Source: Nostoc indistinguendum CM1-VF10
GTDB taxonomy: Bacteria > Cyanobacteriota > Cyanobacteriia > Cyanobacteriales > Nostocaceae
Direction: 5' to 3'
DNA length: 32,413 nucleotides
Assembly: GCA_019359215.1 (NCBI GenBank)
Contig: JAHHHS010000082.1
Span: forward strand, 1 to 32,413
The notes beneath the pieces are model-generated. The model searched no databases, had not been told where the DNA came from, and saw nothing but the letters and a program-made list of their open reading frames with translations. The position numbers were made by a program, and so were the translations under genes. Below are positions 22,356-30,709 of this stretch, in pieces. Each line of letters starts with the position of its first letter. The first letter of the stretch is position 1.

Positions 22356-23615
22356 ATGGCAAAAGAACGCCCGCCCTTAGAGGAGATGACCTTACGCCAA
22401 CTACGCAAAGTTGCTAGTGAATATAGCATCTCTCGCTATAGCCGAATGCGTAAATCACAATTACTGGCATCAATTCAAGAAGTCCAGCGCAATAAAATTT
22501 CGCTCAGTCCATCTCGATCATTGGAGGCACAGGAAACCGTGGAAGCTGCAAAGTTTGAATTAGGTCAGGAAGATCGCACTGGTGGATCTTTAGCTGATGT
22601 TGATGAAGGACTGGCAGATTTACCCTCTGGCTATGGTGAAAGCCGGATTGTTCTCTTACCACGTGACCCTCAGTGGGCTTACACTTACTGGGATATTCCC
22701 AATGATCACAAAGAGGAACTGCGTCGGCAAGGGGGACAGCAACTTGCACTACGGATTTATGATGTCACCGACATAAATATCGAATTCCAAAGCCCCCACA
22801 GCATTCAAGAATATCCTGCTGATGAACTAGCTAGAGAATGGTATATACCAGTTCCAGTTAGTGATCGCGATTATGTGATTGATATCGGCTATCGTGCTGC
22901 TGATGGTCGCTGGTTGGTACTAGCTCGTTCTGCGAGAGTACACATTCCTCCCGTTTATCCTTCTGACTGGATAGAAGATGTCTTCATCACTGTCAACTTT
23001 GAAGAAGATTTGCGTGGTCAGACTCAGTACGAACTAGTTCCCCCTGCCAAGAAGATTGCAGCTACCACCAATGGTAATGCTGTGAATACCAACGGCAACC
23101 CCATCTACGATCAAATCTTTGGTTTAGCCGAATCTGCCGAAGCGCTACGGGTTGCTGGTTCTATCTTCGGTTCCCAGCATCAAGTACCAGGTTCAGCGCG
23201 TCCTGAAGAAGCTATTAGCTCCTACATTTTCCCATCTGGTGTTGGTATGTGGGCAGCTCCCACCGTGTCAGGCTTAACTGCTTCCGGTGCAGGAATGTCA
23301 GGTGTTGGCTTCTCGGCTTCCGCCGTACCAATGCGTCCGCGCCAGTTCTGGTTAATTGCCGATGCTGAGTTGATAGTCTACGGTGCAACCGAACCCGATG
23401 CTACCGTAACCATTGGCGGTCGTCCAATTCAGCTAAATCCAGATGGAACCTTCCGCTTCCAGATGTCCTTCCAAGATGGTTTAATTGACTATCCGATTTT
23501 GGCTGTAGCTGCTGATGGTGAGCAAACCCGGTCAATTCAGATGAAATTTAATCGTCAGACACCATCCCGAAATACCAATACCAAAGAAGAAGCTGTTTTA
23601 GAATGGTTCTCTTAA
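22356..23615 (+). CDS. DUF4912-domain protein with N-terminal Rho-N/SAP-like motif
   Basis: 419 residues. The N-terminus (about 8-45: LEEMTLRQLRKVASEYSISR, then RMRKSQLLASIQEV) is a small helical motif of the Rho-N/SAP type that can bind nucleic acid. DUF4912 follows (about 95-215; RIVLLPRDPQWAYTYWDIPN; ALRIYDVTDI; REWYIPVPVSDRDYVIDIGY). A Gly/Ala/Ser-rich linker leads to a C-terminal beta-rich segment at about 325-400 (ADAELIVYGATEPDATVTIG; RFQMSFQDGLIDYPILAVAA). The molecular role of the family is not established. The ctggagg about 11 nt before the ATG supports the start. A strong terminator directly follows (23662-23692). Confidence 0.88.
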   Translation: MAKERPPLEEMTLRQLRKVASEYSISRYSRMRKSQLLASIQEVQRNKISLSPSRSLEAQETVEAAKFELGQEDRTGGSLADVDEGLADLPSGYGESRIVLLPRDPQWAYTYWDIPNDHKEELRRQGGQQLALRIYDVTDINIEFQSPHSIQEYPADELAREWYIPVPVSDRDYVIDIGYRAADGRWLVLARSARVHIPPVYPSDWIEDVFITVNFEEDLRGQTQYELVPPAKKIAATTNGNAVNTNGNPIYDQIFGLAESAEALRVAGSIFGSQHQVPGSARPEEAISSYIFPSGVGMWAAPTVSGLTASGAGMSGVGFSASAVPMRPRQFWLIADAELIVYGATEPDATVTIGGRPIQLNPDGTFRFQMSFQDGLIDYPILAVAADGEQTRSIQMKFNRQTPSRNTNTKEEAVLEWFS

Positions 23616-23661
23616 ATTTTGGTTATCAGATTAACTCCAAACTGAAATTTTAAATTATTCC

Positions 23662-23692
23662 CCGCTATAGTAATTCTGTAGCGGTTTTTTTT
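23662..23692 (+). terminator. Rho-independent terminator after the DUF4912 gene
   Basis: CCGCTATAG (23662-23670) pairs with CTGTAGCGG (23676-23684), one mismatch, followed by eight T (23685-23692). It lies 47 nt after the DUF4912 stop. The ATG of the lipoprotein gene starts only 7 nt after the T-run. Confidence 0.8.
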
Positions 23693-23699
23693 GCATTAT

Positions 23700-24626
23700 A
23701 TGTCTCTGAAAAAATTATTTATGTTATTTATCTTGATAATTGGTGCAGGCTTATTATCAGGTTGTCAAGAGATTGAAGCAAATTCAGCCCCAAAAGCATC
23801 TAAAACTTGCCCTGGCAAAGATCCTAAGTTCAGCATTGATTTTTTTAAAACCAATAATCAAGGTAAAAAGAATCAAAAAGGTATTAACAATGTGATTATT
23901 TTTAATCCCAAATCAGCAGAATTAGATTTCAAAGTTAATGTTGGTCTATCTCATAAACTCTACGCTAAAGATGCTAGGGGGAAACTGCGTAAAGAATATG
24001 TACCAAAACAGTTTCGTGAACTCATTGGCGATGAGAATGCTAAGTTAAACGGACAGTTACCTATTGCCGCAATTAATGCCGACTATATAGGTACTGATGA
24101 TAAACCACAAGGCTTAAACGTTTCTCGTGGTGTCGAGTATTCAGGAGTGTTTAAAAATAAACGTTCTTCTTTTGGTATATCAGGAGGTACACCTAAGCAA
24201 CGACAGGCTACTATCCAGGCTGGTAGAAGAAAAAGCGATATTCTTAATTACAATTTAGTGGGTGGTAATGGCAGATTCTATCGTCAGGGTAAATTTAAAG
24301 ATATCTGTCAAGATTTAGGACAATTTGCTTGTAGAAATGCTACCAATCGTTCTCTGGCAGCTATCACTAATCAAGGCTATGTAATTTTATTAGTTAATGA
24401 TTTGAAAGCTAATTCAGATATTGAATTATCGCAAATTAATCAAGAATTACTGCCAGATATGTTTGATAATGTCCTAGAAGGCATTACTAGCAATAACTGT
24501 TTAGGTAAGATTCAAGAAGGAATTTTATTTGATGGAGGTATGTCTCCAGGATTATATTATAATCAGAAAACTTATGTAGAAAATTTTGGGCCAATAGGTT
24601 CAGTTTTTTTGATTTTCAAAAAATAA
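23700..24626 (+). CDS. Lipoprotein with NAGPA/DUF2233 (phosphodiester glycosidase-like) domain
   Basis: 308 residues from ATG 23700. The frame opens further upstream, but only by a TTG inside the terminator. The N-terminus is a lipoprotein signal: SLKKLFMLFILIIGAGLLSG-C, lipobox LLSGC, predicted lipidated at Cys22. The mature part resembles the phosphodiester glycosidase (NAGPA, DUF2233) fold: LPIAAINADYIG, PQGLNVSRGV, RSLAAITNQGYVILLVND and GILFDGGMSPGLYYNQ. Relatives cleave sugar phosphodiesters or have periplasmic roles not yet defined. It is probably anchored in the periplasm or outer membrane. No ribosome site is visible, because the terminator T-run abuts the start; translation or transcription may be controlled by that hairpin. 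Confidence 0.75.
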   Translation: MSLKKLFMLFILIIGAGLLSGCQEIEANSAPKASKTCPGKDPKFSIDFFKTNNQGKKNQKGINNVIIFNPKSAELDFKVNVGLSHKLYAKDARGKLRKEYVPKQFRELIGDENAKLNGQLPIAAINADYIGTDDKPQGLNVSRGVEYSGVFKNKRSSFGISGGTPKQRQATIQAGRRKSDILNYNLVGGNGRFYRQGKFKDICQDLGQFACRNATNRSLAAITNQGYVILLVNDLKANSDIELSQINQELLPDMFDNVLEGITSNNCLGKIQEGILFDGGMSPGLYYNQKTYVENFGPIGSVFLIFKK

Positions 24627-24923
24627 AATAGTTGATAACTAGTACATTTTGGCAAAATTGACTGATGACTGATAACCGTCAACAGTTAAGGACCGTAAAG
24701 AGTGTTTATACAGTTTACGCGGGCATCAGCTTAGAAAATCGTCAAAACAGCAACTTGCGTCTAAAATAGGATCTTTAATGCTTTGAAAAGTAACGGTAAA
24801 GTTGGTATTTCATGCTGTATATGCCCTTGAATATCCTCTAAAATGACTGTATAGGGCGTAAGTTTCAGATTTAGAAGGGATTTTGACCAACAGACAACCA
24901 CAGTTGTAGCCTTTAACCGACGC
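24627..24923. other. Gap upstream of the double kinase, with direct-repeat copy A
   Basis: Contains direct-repeat copy A (24662-24717), otherwise AT-rich with no gene. A minus-strand 70-codon ORF (24761-24973) overlaps the kinase start and is not credible. The kinase promoter is presumably at 24780-24910. Confidence 0.45.
24662..24717 (+). repeat. Direct repeat flanking the double kinase, copy A
   Basis: Begins ctgatgactgataaccgtca and ends agtgtttatacagttta. Copy B at 29229-29298 is the same sequence with a 14-nt extra heptamer-like insert (accgtta/accgtca units) and a few substitutions. Both copies are in the same orientation, one before and one after the 1423-residue kinase gene. Confidence 0.75.
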
Positions 24924-27900
24924 ATGACCAATCGAGAGGAATCATTGAAAAACGAGTTAACGTCAGCAAGCAACGCCGACGTAAATTTCCTTCTCGGTGG
25001 GGGTGAAATGGGGGCTAGAATGCGAGAACAGGACTGGTCAAAAACATCCCTTGGCCCACCACAGCAGTGGCCACAGAGTTTGAAGACTGCTGTGCGGATT
25101 ATGCTGACTTGCCGTCAACCCATGTTTGTTTGGTGGGGTGAAGAACTGATTAACCTTTACAATGACGCTTACAAGGCTATTATTGGCGGCAAACATCCAG
25201 AAGCACTTGGGCAGCCAGCTTCCTACGTGTGGCGGGAAATATGGGATCAGGTTGGGCCTCGAGCAGAATCAGCGATGCTGAAGAACGAGGGCACTTACGA
25301 CGAAGCGCTGCTGCTAATTATGGAGCGCTTTGGCTACCCAGAGGAAACCTATTACACTTTTTCATATAGCCCGGTTCCTAACGATCAGGGCGACACAGGT
25401 GGGATTATCTGCGCCAATACAGACGACACACAGCGCATTATCGGTGAGCGTCAGTTGGCACTTTTGCGCGAACTAGCGGCTAGGACGGCAGACGCACGGA
25501 CATTTGATCAAGCTTGTACACTGAGTGCGAATTGTCTGGAGAGCAACCCTTACGACTTGCCTTTCGCCATGATTTATCTAGTTGAGCCAGATCAGCAGCA
25601 AGTTTTTTTGGCTGGAACGTGCCGCATCGCGCAAAACCATGTAGCAGTTCCTGAAACAGTCGCTTTCGATTCTGATTGCGTTTGGCCCTTTGCAGAAGTG
25701 ATCAGAACGCATCAGGCAAAACTAATTTCCGATTTGGGAGCGTCTTTTAATAGTTTACCTTGTGGTGTTTGGCAGCGATCGCCTCATCAAGCGATCGCTG
25801 TGCCAATTGCACCATCCGGTCAGACGGGAAAATCTGGTATATTAATTGCTGGTTTGAATCCCTTTAGGCTATTCGACGATAATTATCGAGGATTCATCGA
25901 TTTAGTTGCGGCTCAAATTGCAGCCAGCATCGCTAACGCCCAAGCTTACGAGGAAGAACGCAAACGCGCCCAAGCCTTGGCAGAAATTGATCGCGCTAAA
26001 ACCGTCTTTTTCAGCAACGTCAGCCACGAGTTCCGTACCCCACTTACCCTCATGTTGGGGCCATTAGAGGAAACCATAGCCAATTGTGCCAACCTGCTTC
26101 CAGCCAACGAACGAGAGCAGTTAGAAATGGTGCAACGCAACGGACTCCGCCTGCTGAAACTGGTCAACAGCCTGCTAGACTTCTCGCGCATTGAAGCCGG
26201 ACGGGTTCAAGCCTCATACGAACCCACAAACCTTGCCACCTTCACCGCAGAACTAGCTAGTGTATTTCGTTCAACGATAGAACGGGCAGGGATGCAGTTA
26301 TCAGTTAATTGCCCTTCTCTTCCAGCACCAGTGTATGTAGATCGAGAGATGTGGGAAAAGATTGTTCTTAACCTGCTCTCAAATGCATTCAAGTTCACAA
26401 TGGCCCGAGAAATTACAGTCAGTTTGCAGCGGGCAAATGACCATATTGAGTTCGCCGTCAAAGACACAGGAATCGGTATCCCAGCAGAAGAGATTCCGCA
26501 CCTTTTTGAACGATTCCACCGCGTCAAAGGGTCGCAAGGACGAACTTTTGAAGGGTCAGGAATTGGATTGTCGCTGGTGCAAGAATTGGTGCAAATGCAT
26601 GGTGGAACAGTCCAAGTAACTAGTATTTTAGGAGCAGGCAGTTGCTTTACTGTATCAATTCCAACAGGATCTGCTCATTTGTCTCCAGACCGGATTAGCG
26701 CCCCTCGAACCTTAGCTTCAACCGCATTAGGTGCAACACCCTATTTAGAAGAAGCCCTGCGTTGGCTACCCGAAGAGAGCAGGGGAAGCAGGGGGAGAAG
26801 AGAAGCAGGGGGAGAAGGAATTGTTCAAGAATATACATATATAAATTCTTCCCCTGCCCCCTTTGCTCCCCGAATTCTCCTGGCTGACGACAATGCAGAT
26901 ATGCGCGATTACGTCAAGCGGCTGTTAAGTCAGCAGTATGAGGTGGAATCAGTGCCGGACGGTTTAGCTGCTTTGGATTCTGCTCGTGGGCGTATCCCAG
27001 ACTTGGTACTGACGGATGTAATGATGCCTGGATTAGATGGCTTTGGCCTGCTACAAGAATTACGAGCTGATCCGCAGACGAGAAAAGTTCCAATCATCCT
27101 GTTGTCGGCACGGGCAGGGGAAGAGGCACGGGTGGAAGGGTTAGAAGCAGGAGCCGATGATTACTTAATTAAACCGTTCTCTGCCCGTGAATTATTGGCA
27201 CGGGTAGAGGCAGCCCTAAAAATGGCTCGTCTCCGCCAGAAGGCAATGCAACGGGAGCAAGGGTTACGGATTGAAGCTGAGGTCGCAAAAGCCCACTTAG
27301 AGACTGTCTTAGCTGGCATTCAAGATCAGTTCTTTGTGTTGGATCGAGAGTGGCGTTATACCTTTGTCAATAACCAGGTAGCAGAAGTTGTTGGTATACA
27401 AAAGGAAGAGTTACTAGGTAGGATCATTTGGGAAGTGTTTCCAGATGTAGCCAAAAGCGAGTTTTATACTCAGGTTCAGCAGGCATTGGCACAACAAACC
27501 GTTGTTCAGTTTGAATACTTTTATCCTGCTTGGCAGCGCTGGTTTGAGAATCGCGTCTACCCCAATGCTTTTGGAGTAAGCATTTTTGTTACAGACATCA
27601 GCGATCGCAAACAAGCAGAGAAAGCACTTCGTGAAAGCGAAGAACAATTCCGCAACATGGCTGATAATGCCCCCTTCATGGTTTGGGTAACTGATACAAA
27701 TAGCTACTGCACCTATCTCAGCAAAAGCTGGTACGAGTTTACGGGTCAGAGCGAGGAAATGGGTGTGGGATTTGGCTGGTTGAACGCCGTGCATCCAGAG
27801 GATTACAATGAGGGCAAGAGTATTTTCCTGGAAGCTAACAGGCGCTACGAGGATTTCCGTATCGAGTACCGCTTGCGACGCAAAGATGGCGAGTATCGCT

Positions 27901-29195
27901 GGGTGATCGATGCTGCTAATCCCTGGTTTGGGGTGGATGGTCAATTTAAAGGTTACATTGGCTCAGTGATTGACATTACCGAACGCAAAGTTGCAGAAGC
28001 CGAACGCGATCGCCTCTTGCAACTTGAGCAAGCTGCCAGAACTGAAGCCGAAACAGCCAACCGCATTAAAGATGAGTTTTTGGCGGTGCTATCTCATGAA
28101 TTGCGATCGCCTCTCAATCCTATTCTTGGTTGGGCGAAACTCTTGCAAACCCGTGAGTTTGACGCACCAGCGTTGAAGAAAGCTATTGCAAGCATTGAGC
28201 GGAATGCTAAATTACAAGCTCAACTAATTGAAGATTTGCTCGATGTCTCTCGCATCTTACAAGGCAAGCTCAACCTCAATATGTTTCCTGTCAACTTAGT
28301 GCTTGTAATTGAGGCGGCATTAGAAACAGTGCGTTTGGCAGCAGAAGCTAAAGATATCCAAATTCAGACGATGCTGGATTCTTCTTTGGGCCAAGTTTTG
28401 GGTGATTCCGGTCGTTTACAACAAGTGATCTGGAATCTTTTATCGAATGCTGTTAAATTTACTCCTGAAGGAGGAAAAATTGATATTCAACTGGAGCGCA
28501 TTAATACTCAAGCTCAGATTACTGTCAGTGACACAGGTAAGGGGATCAGCCCTGAATTTCTCCCTCATGTGTTTGAATATTTCCGTCAGGCTGATAGTAC
28601 GACAACCCGAAAGTTTGGTGGCTTAGGGTTAGGATTAGCAATTGTCCGTCATCTCGTAGAATTACATGGTGGCACGATTTGGGCAGAAAGTTTAGGTGAA
28701 GGGCAAGGAGCTATTTTCACAGCTAGGCTACCGCTCATCAAAAAAGAGTTAACCTCAAAACCAGAGATAATTACTGCCTTAAATGCTTCCCCTACAATTG
28801 AAATTCTTGCAGGTATTCAAATCTTAGTTGTGGACGATGACGATGATACTCGCGAGTTCCATACATTTGTGCTAGAGCAGGCTGGAGCTAGGGTAACTGC
28901 TGTGGCATCAGCCAAAGAAGCACTGCAAGCATTGGCAGAATCAGAACCAGATATGATGCTCAGTGATATTGGGATGCCAGAGACAGATGGCTATATGCTG
29001 ATGCGCCAAGTCAAAGCATTGCAGGCATTGCAAGCTAAACAGATTCCGGCGATCGCTTTAACTGCTTATGCCGGAGAGATCGACCAGCAACAAGCACTCG
29101 AATCAGGGTTTCAAAAGCATATGTCCAAACCCGTAGAACCAGAGGAGTTAGTCAAGGCAATTGCAACTCTGATTGGTATAAATGGGAATGCCTGA
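24924..29195 (+). CDS. Hybrid histidine kinase with two complete kinase modules
   Basis: 1423 residues, no membrane segments. Order: PAS-like sensor (about 25-165; WPQSLKTAVRIMLTCRQPMF), GAF (about 185-340), HisKA-1 with His368 in FFSNVSHEFRTPLTLMLGPL, HATPase-1 (about 470-580; NLLSNAFKF; DTGIGIPAEEIPHLFERFHR), receiver 1 (about 650-770; Asp698 in LVLTDVMMPGLDG), two PAS/PAC (about 785-890 and 905-1030), HisKA-2 with His1058 in FLAVLSHELRSPLNPILGW, HATPase-2 (DTGKGISPEFLPHVFEYFRQ; FGGLGLGLAIVRHL), and receiver 2 (about 1298-1418; Asp1348 in MMLSDIGMPETDG, Lys in HMSKPVE). All phosphotransfer residues are intact. The linker after HATPase-1 (about 617-650) is repeat-derived. The gene is flanked by direct repeats. 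The output partner is unknown. Confidence 0.95.
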   Translation: MTNREESLKNELTSASNADVNFLLGGGEMGARMREQDWSKTSLGPPQQWPQSLKTAVRIMLTCRQPMFVWWGEELINLYNDAYKAIIGGKHPEALGQPASYVWREIWDQVGPRAESAMLKNEGTYDEALLLIMERFGYPEETYYTFSYSPVPNDQGDTGGIICANTDDTQRIIGERQLALLRELAARTADARTFDQACTLSANCLESNPYDLPFAMIYLVEPDQQQVFLAGTCRIAQNHVAVPETVAFDSDCVWPFAEVIRTHQAKLISDLGASFNSLPCGVWQRSPHQAIAVPIAPSGQTGKSGILIAGLNPFRLFDDNYRGFIDLVAAQIAASIANAQAYEEERKRAQALAEIDRAKTVFFSNVSHEFRTPLTLMLGPLEETIANCANLLPANEREQLEMVQRNGLRLLKLVNSLLDFSRIEAGRVQASYEPTNLATFTAELASVFRSTIERAGMQLSVNCPSLPAPVYVDREMWEKIVLNLLSNAFKFTMAREITVSLQRANDHIEFAVKDTGIGIPAEEIPHLFERFHRVKGSQGRTFEGSGIGLSLVQELVQMHGGTVQVTSILGAGSCFTVSIPTGSAHLSPDRISAPRTLASTALGATPYLEEALRWLPEESRGSRGRREAGGEGIVQEYTYINSSPAPFAPRILLADDNADMRDYVKRLLSQQYEVESVPDGLAALDSARGRIPDLVLTDVMMPGLDGFGLLQELRADPQTRKVPIILLSARAGEEARVEGLEAGADDYLIKPFSARELLARVEAALKMARLRQKAMQREQGLRIEAEVAKAHLETVLAGIQDQFFVLDREWRYTFVNNQVAEVVGIQKEELLGRIIWEVFPDVAKSEFYTQVQQALAQQTVVQFEYFYPAWQRWFENRVYPNAFGVSIFVTDISDRKQAEKALRESEEQFRNMADNAPFMVWVTDTNSYCTYLSKSWYEFTGQSEEMGVGFGWLNAVHPEDYNEGKSIFLEANRRYEDFRIEYRLRRKDGEYRWVIDAANPWFGVDGQFKGYIGSVIDITERKVAEAERDRLLQLEQAARTEAETANRIKDEFLAVLSHELRSPLNPILGWAKLLQTREFDAPALKKAIASIERNAKLQAQLIEDLLDVSRILQGKLNLNMFPVNLVLVIEAALETVRLAAEAKDIQIQTMLDSSLGQVLGDSGRLQQVIWNLLSNAVKFTPEGGKIDIQLERINTQAQITVSDTGKGISPEFLPHVFEYFRQADSTTTRKFGGLGLGLAIVRHLVELHGGTIWAESLGEGQGAIFTARLPLIKKELTSKPEIITALNASPTIEILAGIQILVVDDDDDTREFHTFVLEQAGARVTAVASAKEALQALAESEPDMMLSDIGMPETDGYMLMRQVKALQALQAKQIPAIALTAYAGEIDQQQALESGFQKHMSKPVEPEELVKAIATLIGINGNA
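26775..26880 (+). repeat. Imperfect palindromic repeat inside the kinase gene
   Basis: A purine-rich arm (agcaggggaagcagggggag and following) and a pyrimidine-rich arm (cttcccctgccccctttgct and following) flank a short AT core (atatacatatataaat). Together they can form a long imperfect hairpin. It translates in frame as ESRGSRGRREAGGEGIVQEY plus NSSPAPFAP, a linker between HATPase-1 and receiver 1. Intergenic relatives lie at 7576-7602 and 13782-13801. Confidence 0.7.
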
Positions 29196-29228
29196 GTTAC
29201 GCATTTTACTTGAACATTTACATGAAGG

Positions 29229-29298
29229 CTGATGACTGATAACCGTTAACCGTCAACCGTCAACAGTTAACAACCGTAAACAGTGTTTATACAATTTA
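29229..29298 (+). repeat. Direct repeat flanking the double kinase, copy B
   Basis: Same sequence as copy A (24662-24717) with an extra taaccgtcaaccg-type segment. It lies 33 nt after the kinase stop and 26 nt before the convergent sucrase/ferredoxin-like gene's stop. Confidence 0.75.
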
Positions 29299-29323
29299 GG
29301 AAACGGATTTCCTGATATGAATG

Positions 29324-30319
29324 CTACTCTACTTGTGCTAGATGACTAACACGATATTGCTTAATTTTTTCCAAGGGTTCATTCTCTCCCGAAGAAAAAG
29401 CGGTCATTACATAACCACTTACTTCTACCTTGGCTTCATAAGCACCGCTTTTACTTCCATCTGGTGTAGTAAAATCAATCCGAACATCTGCCCATTCTTG
29501 ATTAATTTGATCATGAGCAATAACTTGACCTGATTTTTGGTATTCCAACCAATTCCAGCCCGCTTGCATCCATATTTCTCTTTCTACAATTTGTCCAAAT
29601 TTGGATAAACCACCCCATCCCCGATAGTAAGGATAAAGTTCTTTGACGGAACCATGATTCCATACCAATAAATCCAAAATTTCTGGTTTTAAATGACCGT
29701 AGTAGCGTCCTTGAGGTAAATCAACTAGGGTAGGTGCAAACTGATGACCACCAAAATGGCTACAACGCCAAACGCGCAAGTTGCTATTAGTTATAGCAGC
29801 ATACTCAGAACGCAACTTTTTATAAAGAGGATAACCAAATTTGCTACAAGCAGCATCAACGTTACCGTGGTTACAAACAAGTAATTCTCTAATATGATTG
29901 CTTTTTTGTCGATACTTTTCAAAATCTGGTAGGTTTCCCGGTTCTTTTATTAAAGCCAGTGCTAAAGCACCAATCTCAGCATCGGGTACGATAAATTCTT
30001 GTTTATCATACTCAGCAAATAACCCTGCTGGCCGGCGATAGTGAAATACGTGCTTATAACCGGGTATAGAGTAATCTTGATCTGGAGCGATCGCTAGTTG
30101 CCGAATTGTTCTACCATGTTCCCAAACAAAACTCAATGCGTCCAACACTCCTTGCGGCATAGGTTCGGGTTCAATCCAAATCTCAACTGGCCAAAGTTGT
30201 GGAGCTTCAATAATTAAATATTGTTCAACGGCTATGGCAGAACCAATAGGATCTTCACCATTAGCTTGGGAAATTTCTGAACAGAAACGGCATTTGTTAC
30301 GAGTTTGATTGATTACCAT
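29324..30319 (-). CDS. Sucrase/ferredoxin-like family protein
   Basis: 331 residues. The family core is thioredoxin-like: IRELLVCNHGNVDAACSKFG, YPLYKKLR and then LRVWRCSHFGGHQFAPTLVD with LPQGRYYGHL. The last block (SHxGGHxFAPTxxxLPxGxxxG) is the hallmark of the Suc_Fer-like family. N-terminal Cys (CRFCSEIS) and the Cys of LLVCNHG and DAACSK could hold a 2Fe-2S cluster. The function is not established, though family members are thought to be redox proteins. The C-terminal 90 residues (YQKSGQVIAHDQINQEWADV; VEVSGYVMTA) form an extra domain. It is transcribed away from the ABC exporter gene (divergent), which may share its promoter region. Confidence 0.85.
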   Translation of the reverse strand: MVINQTRNKCRFCSEISQANGEDPIGSAIAVEQYLIIEAPQLWPVEIWIEPEPMPQGVLDALSFVWEHGRTIRQLAIAPDQDYSIPGYKHVFHYRRPAGLFAEYDKQEFIVPDAEIGALALALIKEPGNLPDFEKYRQKSNHIRELLVCNHGNVDAACSKFGYPLYKKLRSEYAAITNSNLRVWRCSHFGGHQFAPTLVDLPQGRYYGHLKPEILDLLVWNHGSVKELYPYYRGWGGLSKFGQIVEREIWMQAGWNWLEYQKSGQVIAHDQINQEWADVRIDFTTPDGSKSGAYEAKVEVSGYVMTAFSSGENEPLEKIKQYRVSHLAQVE

Positions 30320-30501
30320 ATTCCAATTGATCTATACACTACAAAAAATTAAAAAGAATCGCCCATTGCTCATTTTTCCAACAGTCGCTCGGATTTTTAT
30401 AAATTAATTTTTGGTACTTTACTTCTTTGTACTGCTATCAGCAAACCATAATTTTATTGAAACTTATTAGCACTAAATCACTTATAGCTTTTCCTACTCA
30501 A

Positions 30502-30666
30502 ATGAGTTACATCACAGCAAGCTATTTGCTTGTGGGGATGGGGTTGGAGGTGGGGTTCTTGTACCTCACTCAACCGAAAATCACCATAAAAAGAAGTATT
30601 GCTAGGTTGGTAGTCATTTCTATAGGATACTGTTTTTGCACAATTTTCTCAATTACTTTTCATTGA
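30502..30666 (+). CDS. Possible small membrane protein (54 residues)
   Basis: From the ATG at 30502 the frame encodes ITASYLLVGMGLEVGFLYLT, a short basic loop (QPKITIKRSIAR), and LVVISIGYCFCTIF. This is a two-helix membrane hairpin with positive-inside character. The frame extends upstream to a TTG at 30427 without sense as a signal. No ribosome site is visible and I recognise no family. It ends 43 nt before the ABC exporter start on the same strand, so it could be cotranscribed. Low confidence. Confidence 0.3.
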   Translation: MSYITASYLLVGMGLEVGFLYLTQPKITIKRSIARLVVISIGYCFCTIFSITFH

Positions 30667-30709
30667 ATTATAACTTTCAGGACAATTCTGGCTAAGATTT
30701 GGCGACGTT

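Noticed and set aside
27414..27944. 176-codon antisense ORF inside the double kinase
   Set aside because: Shadow of the PAS region; no family features and no ribosome site.
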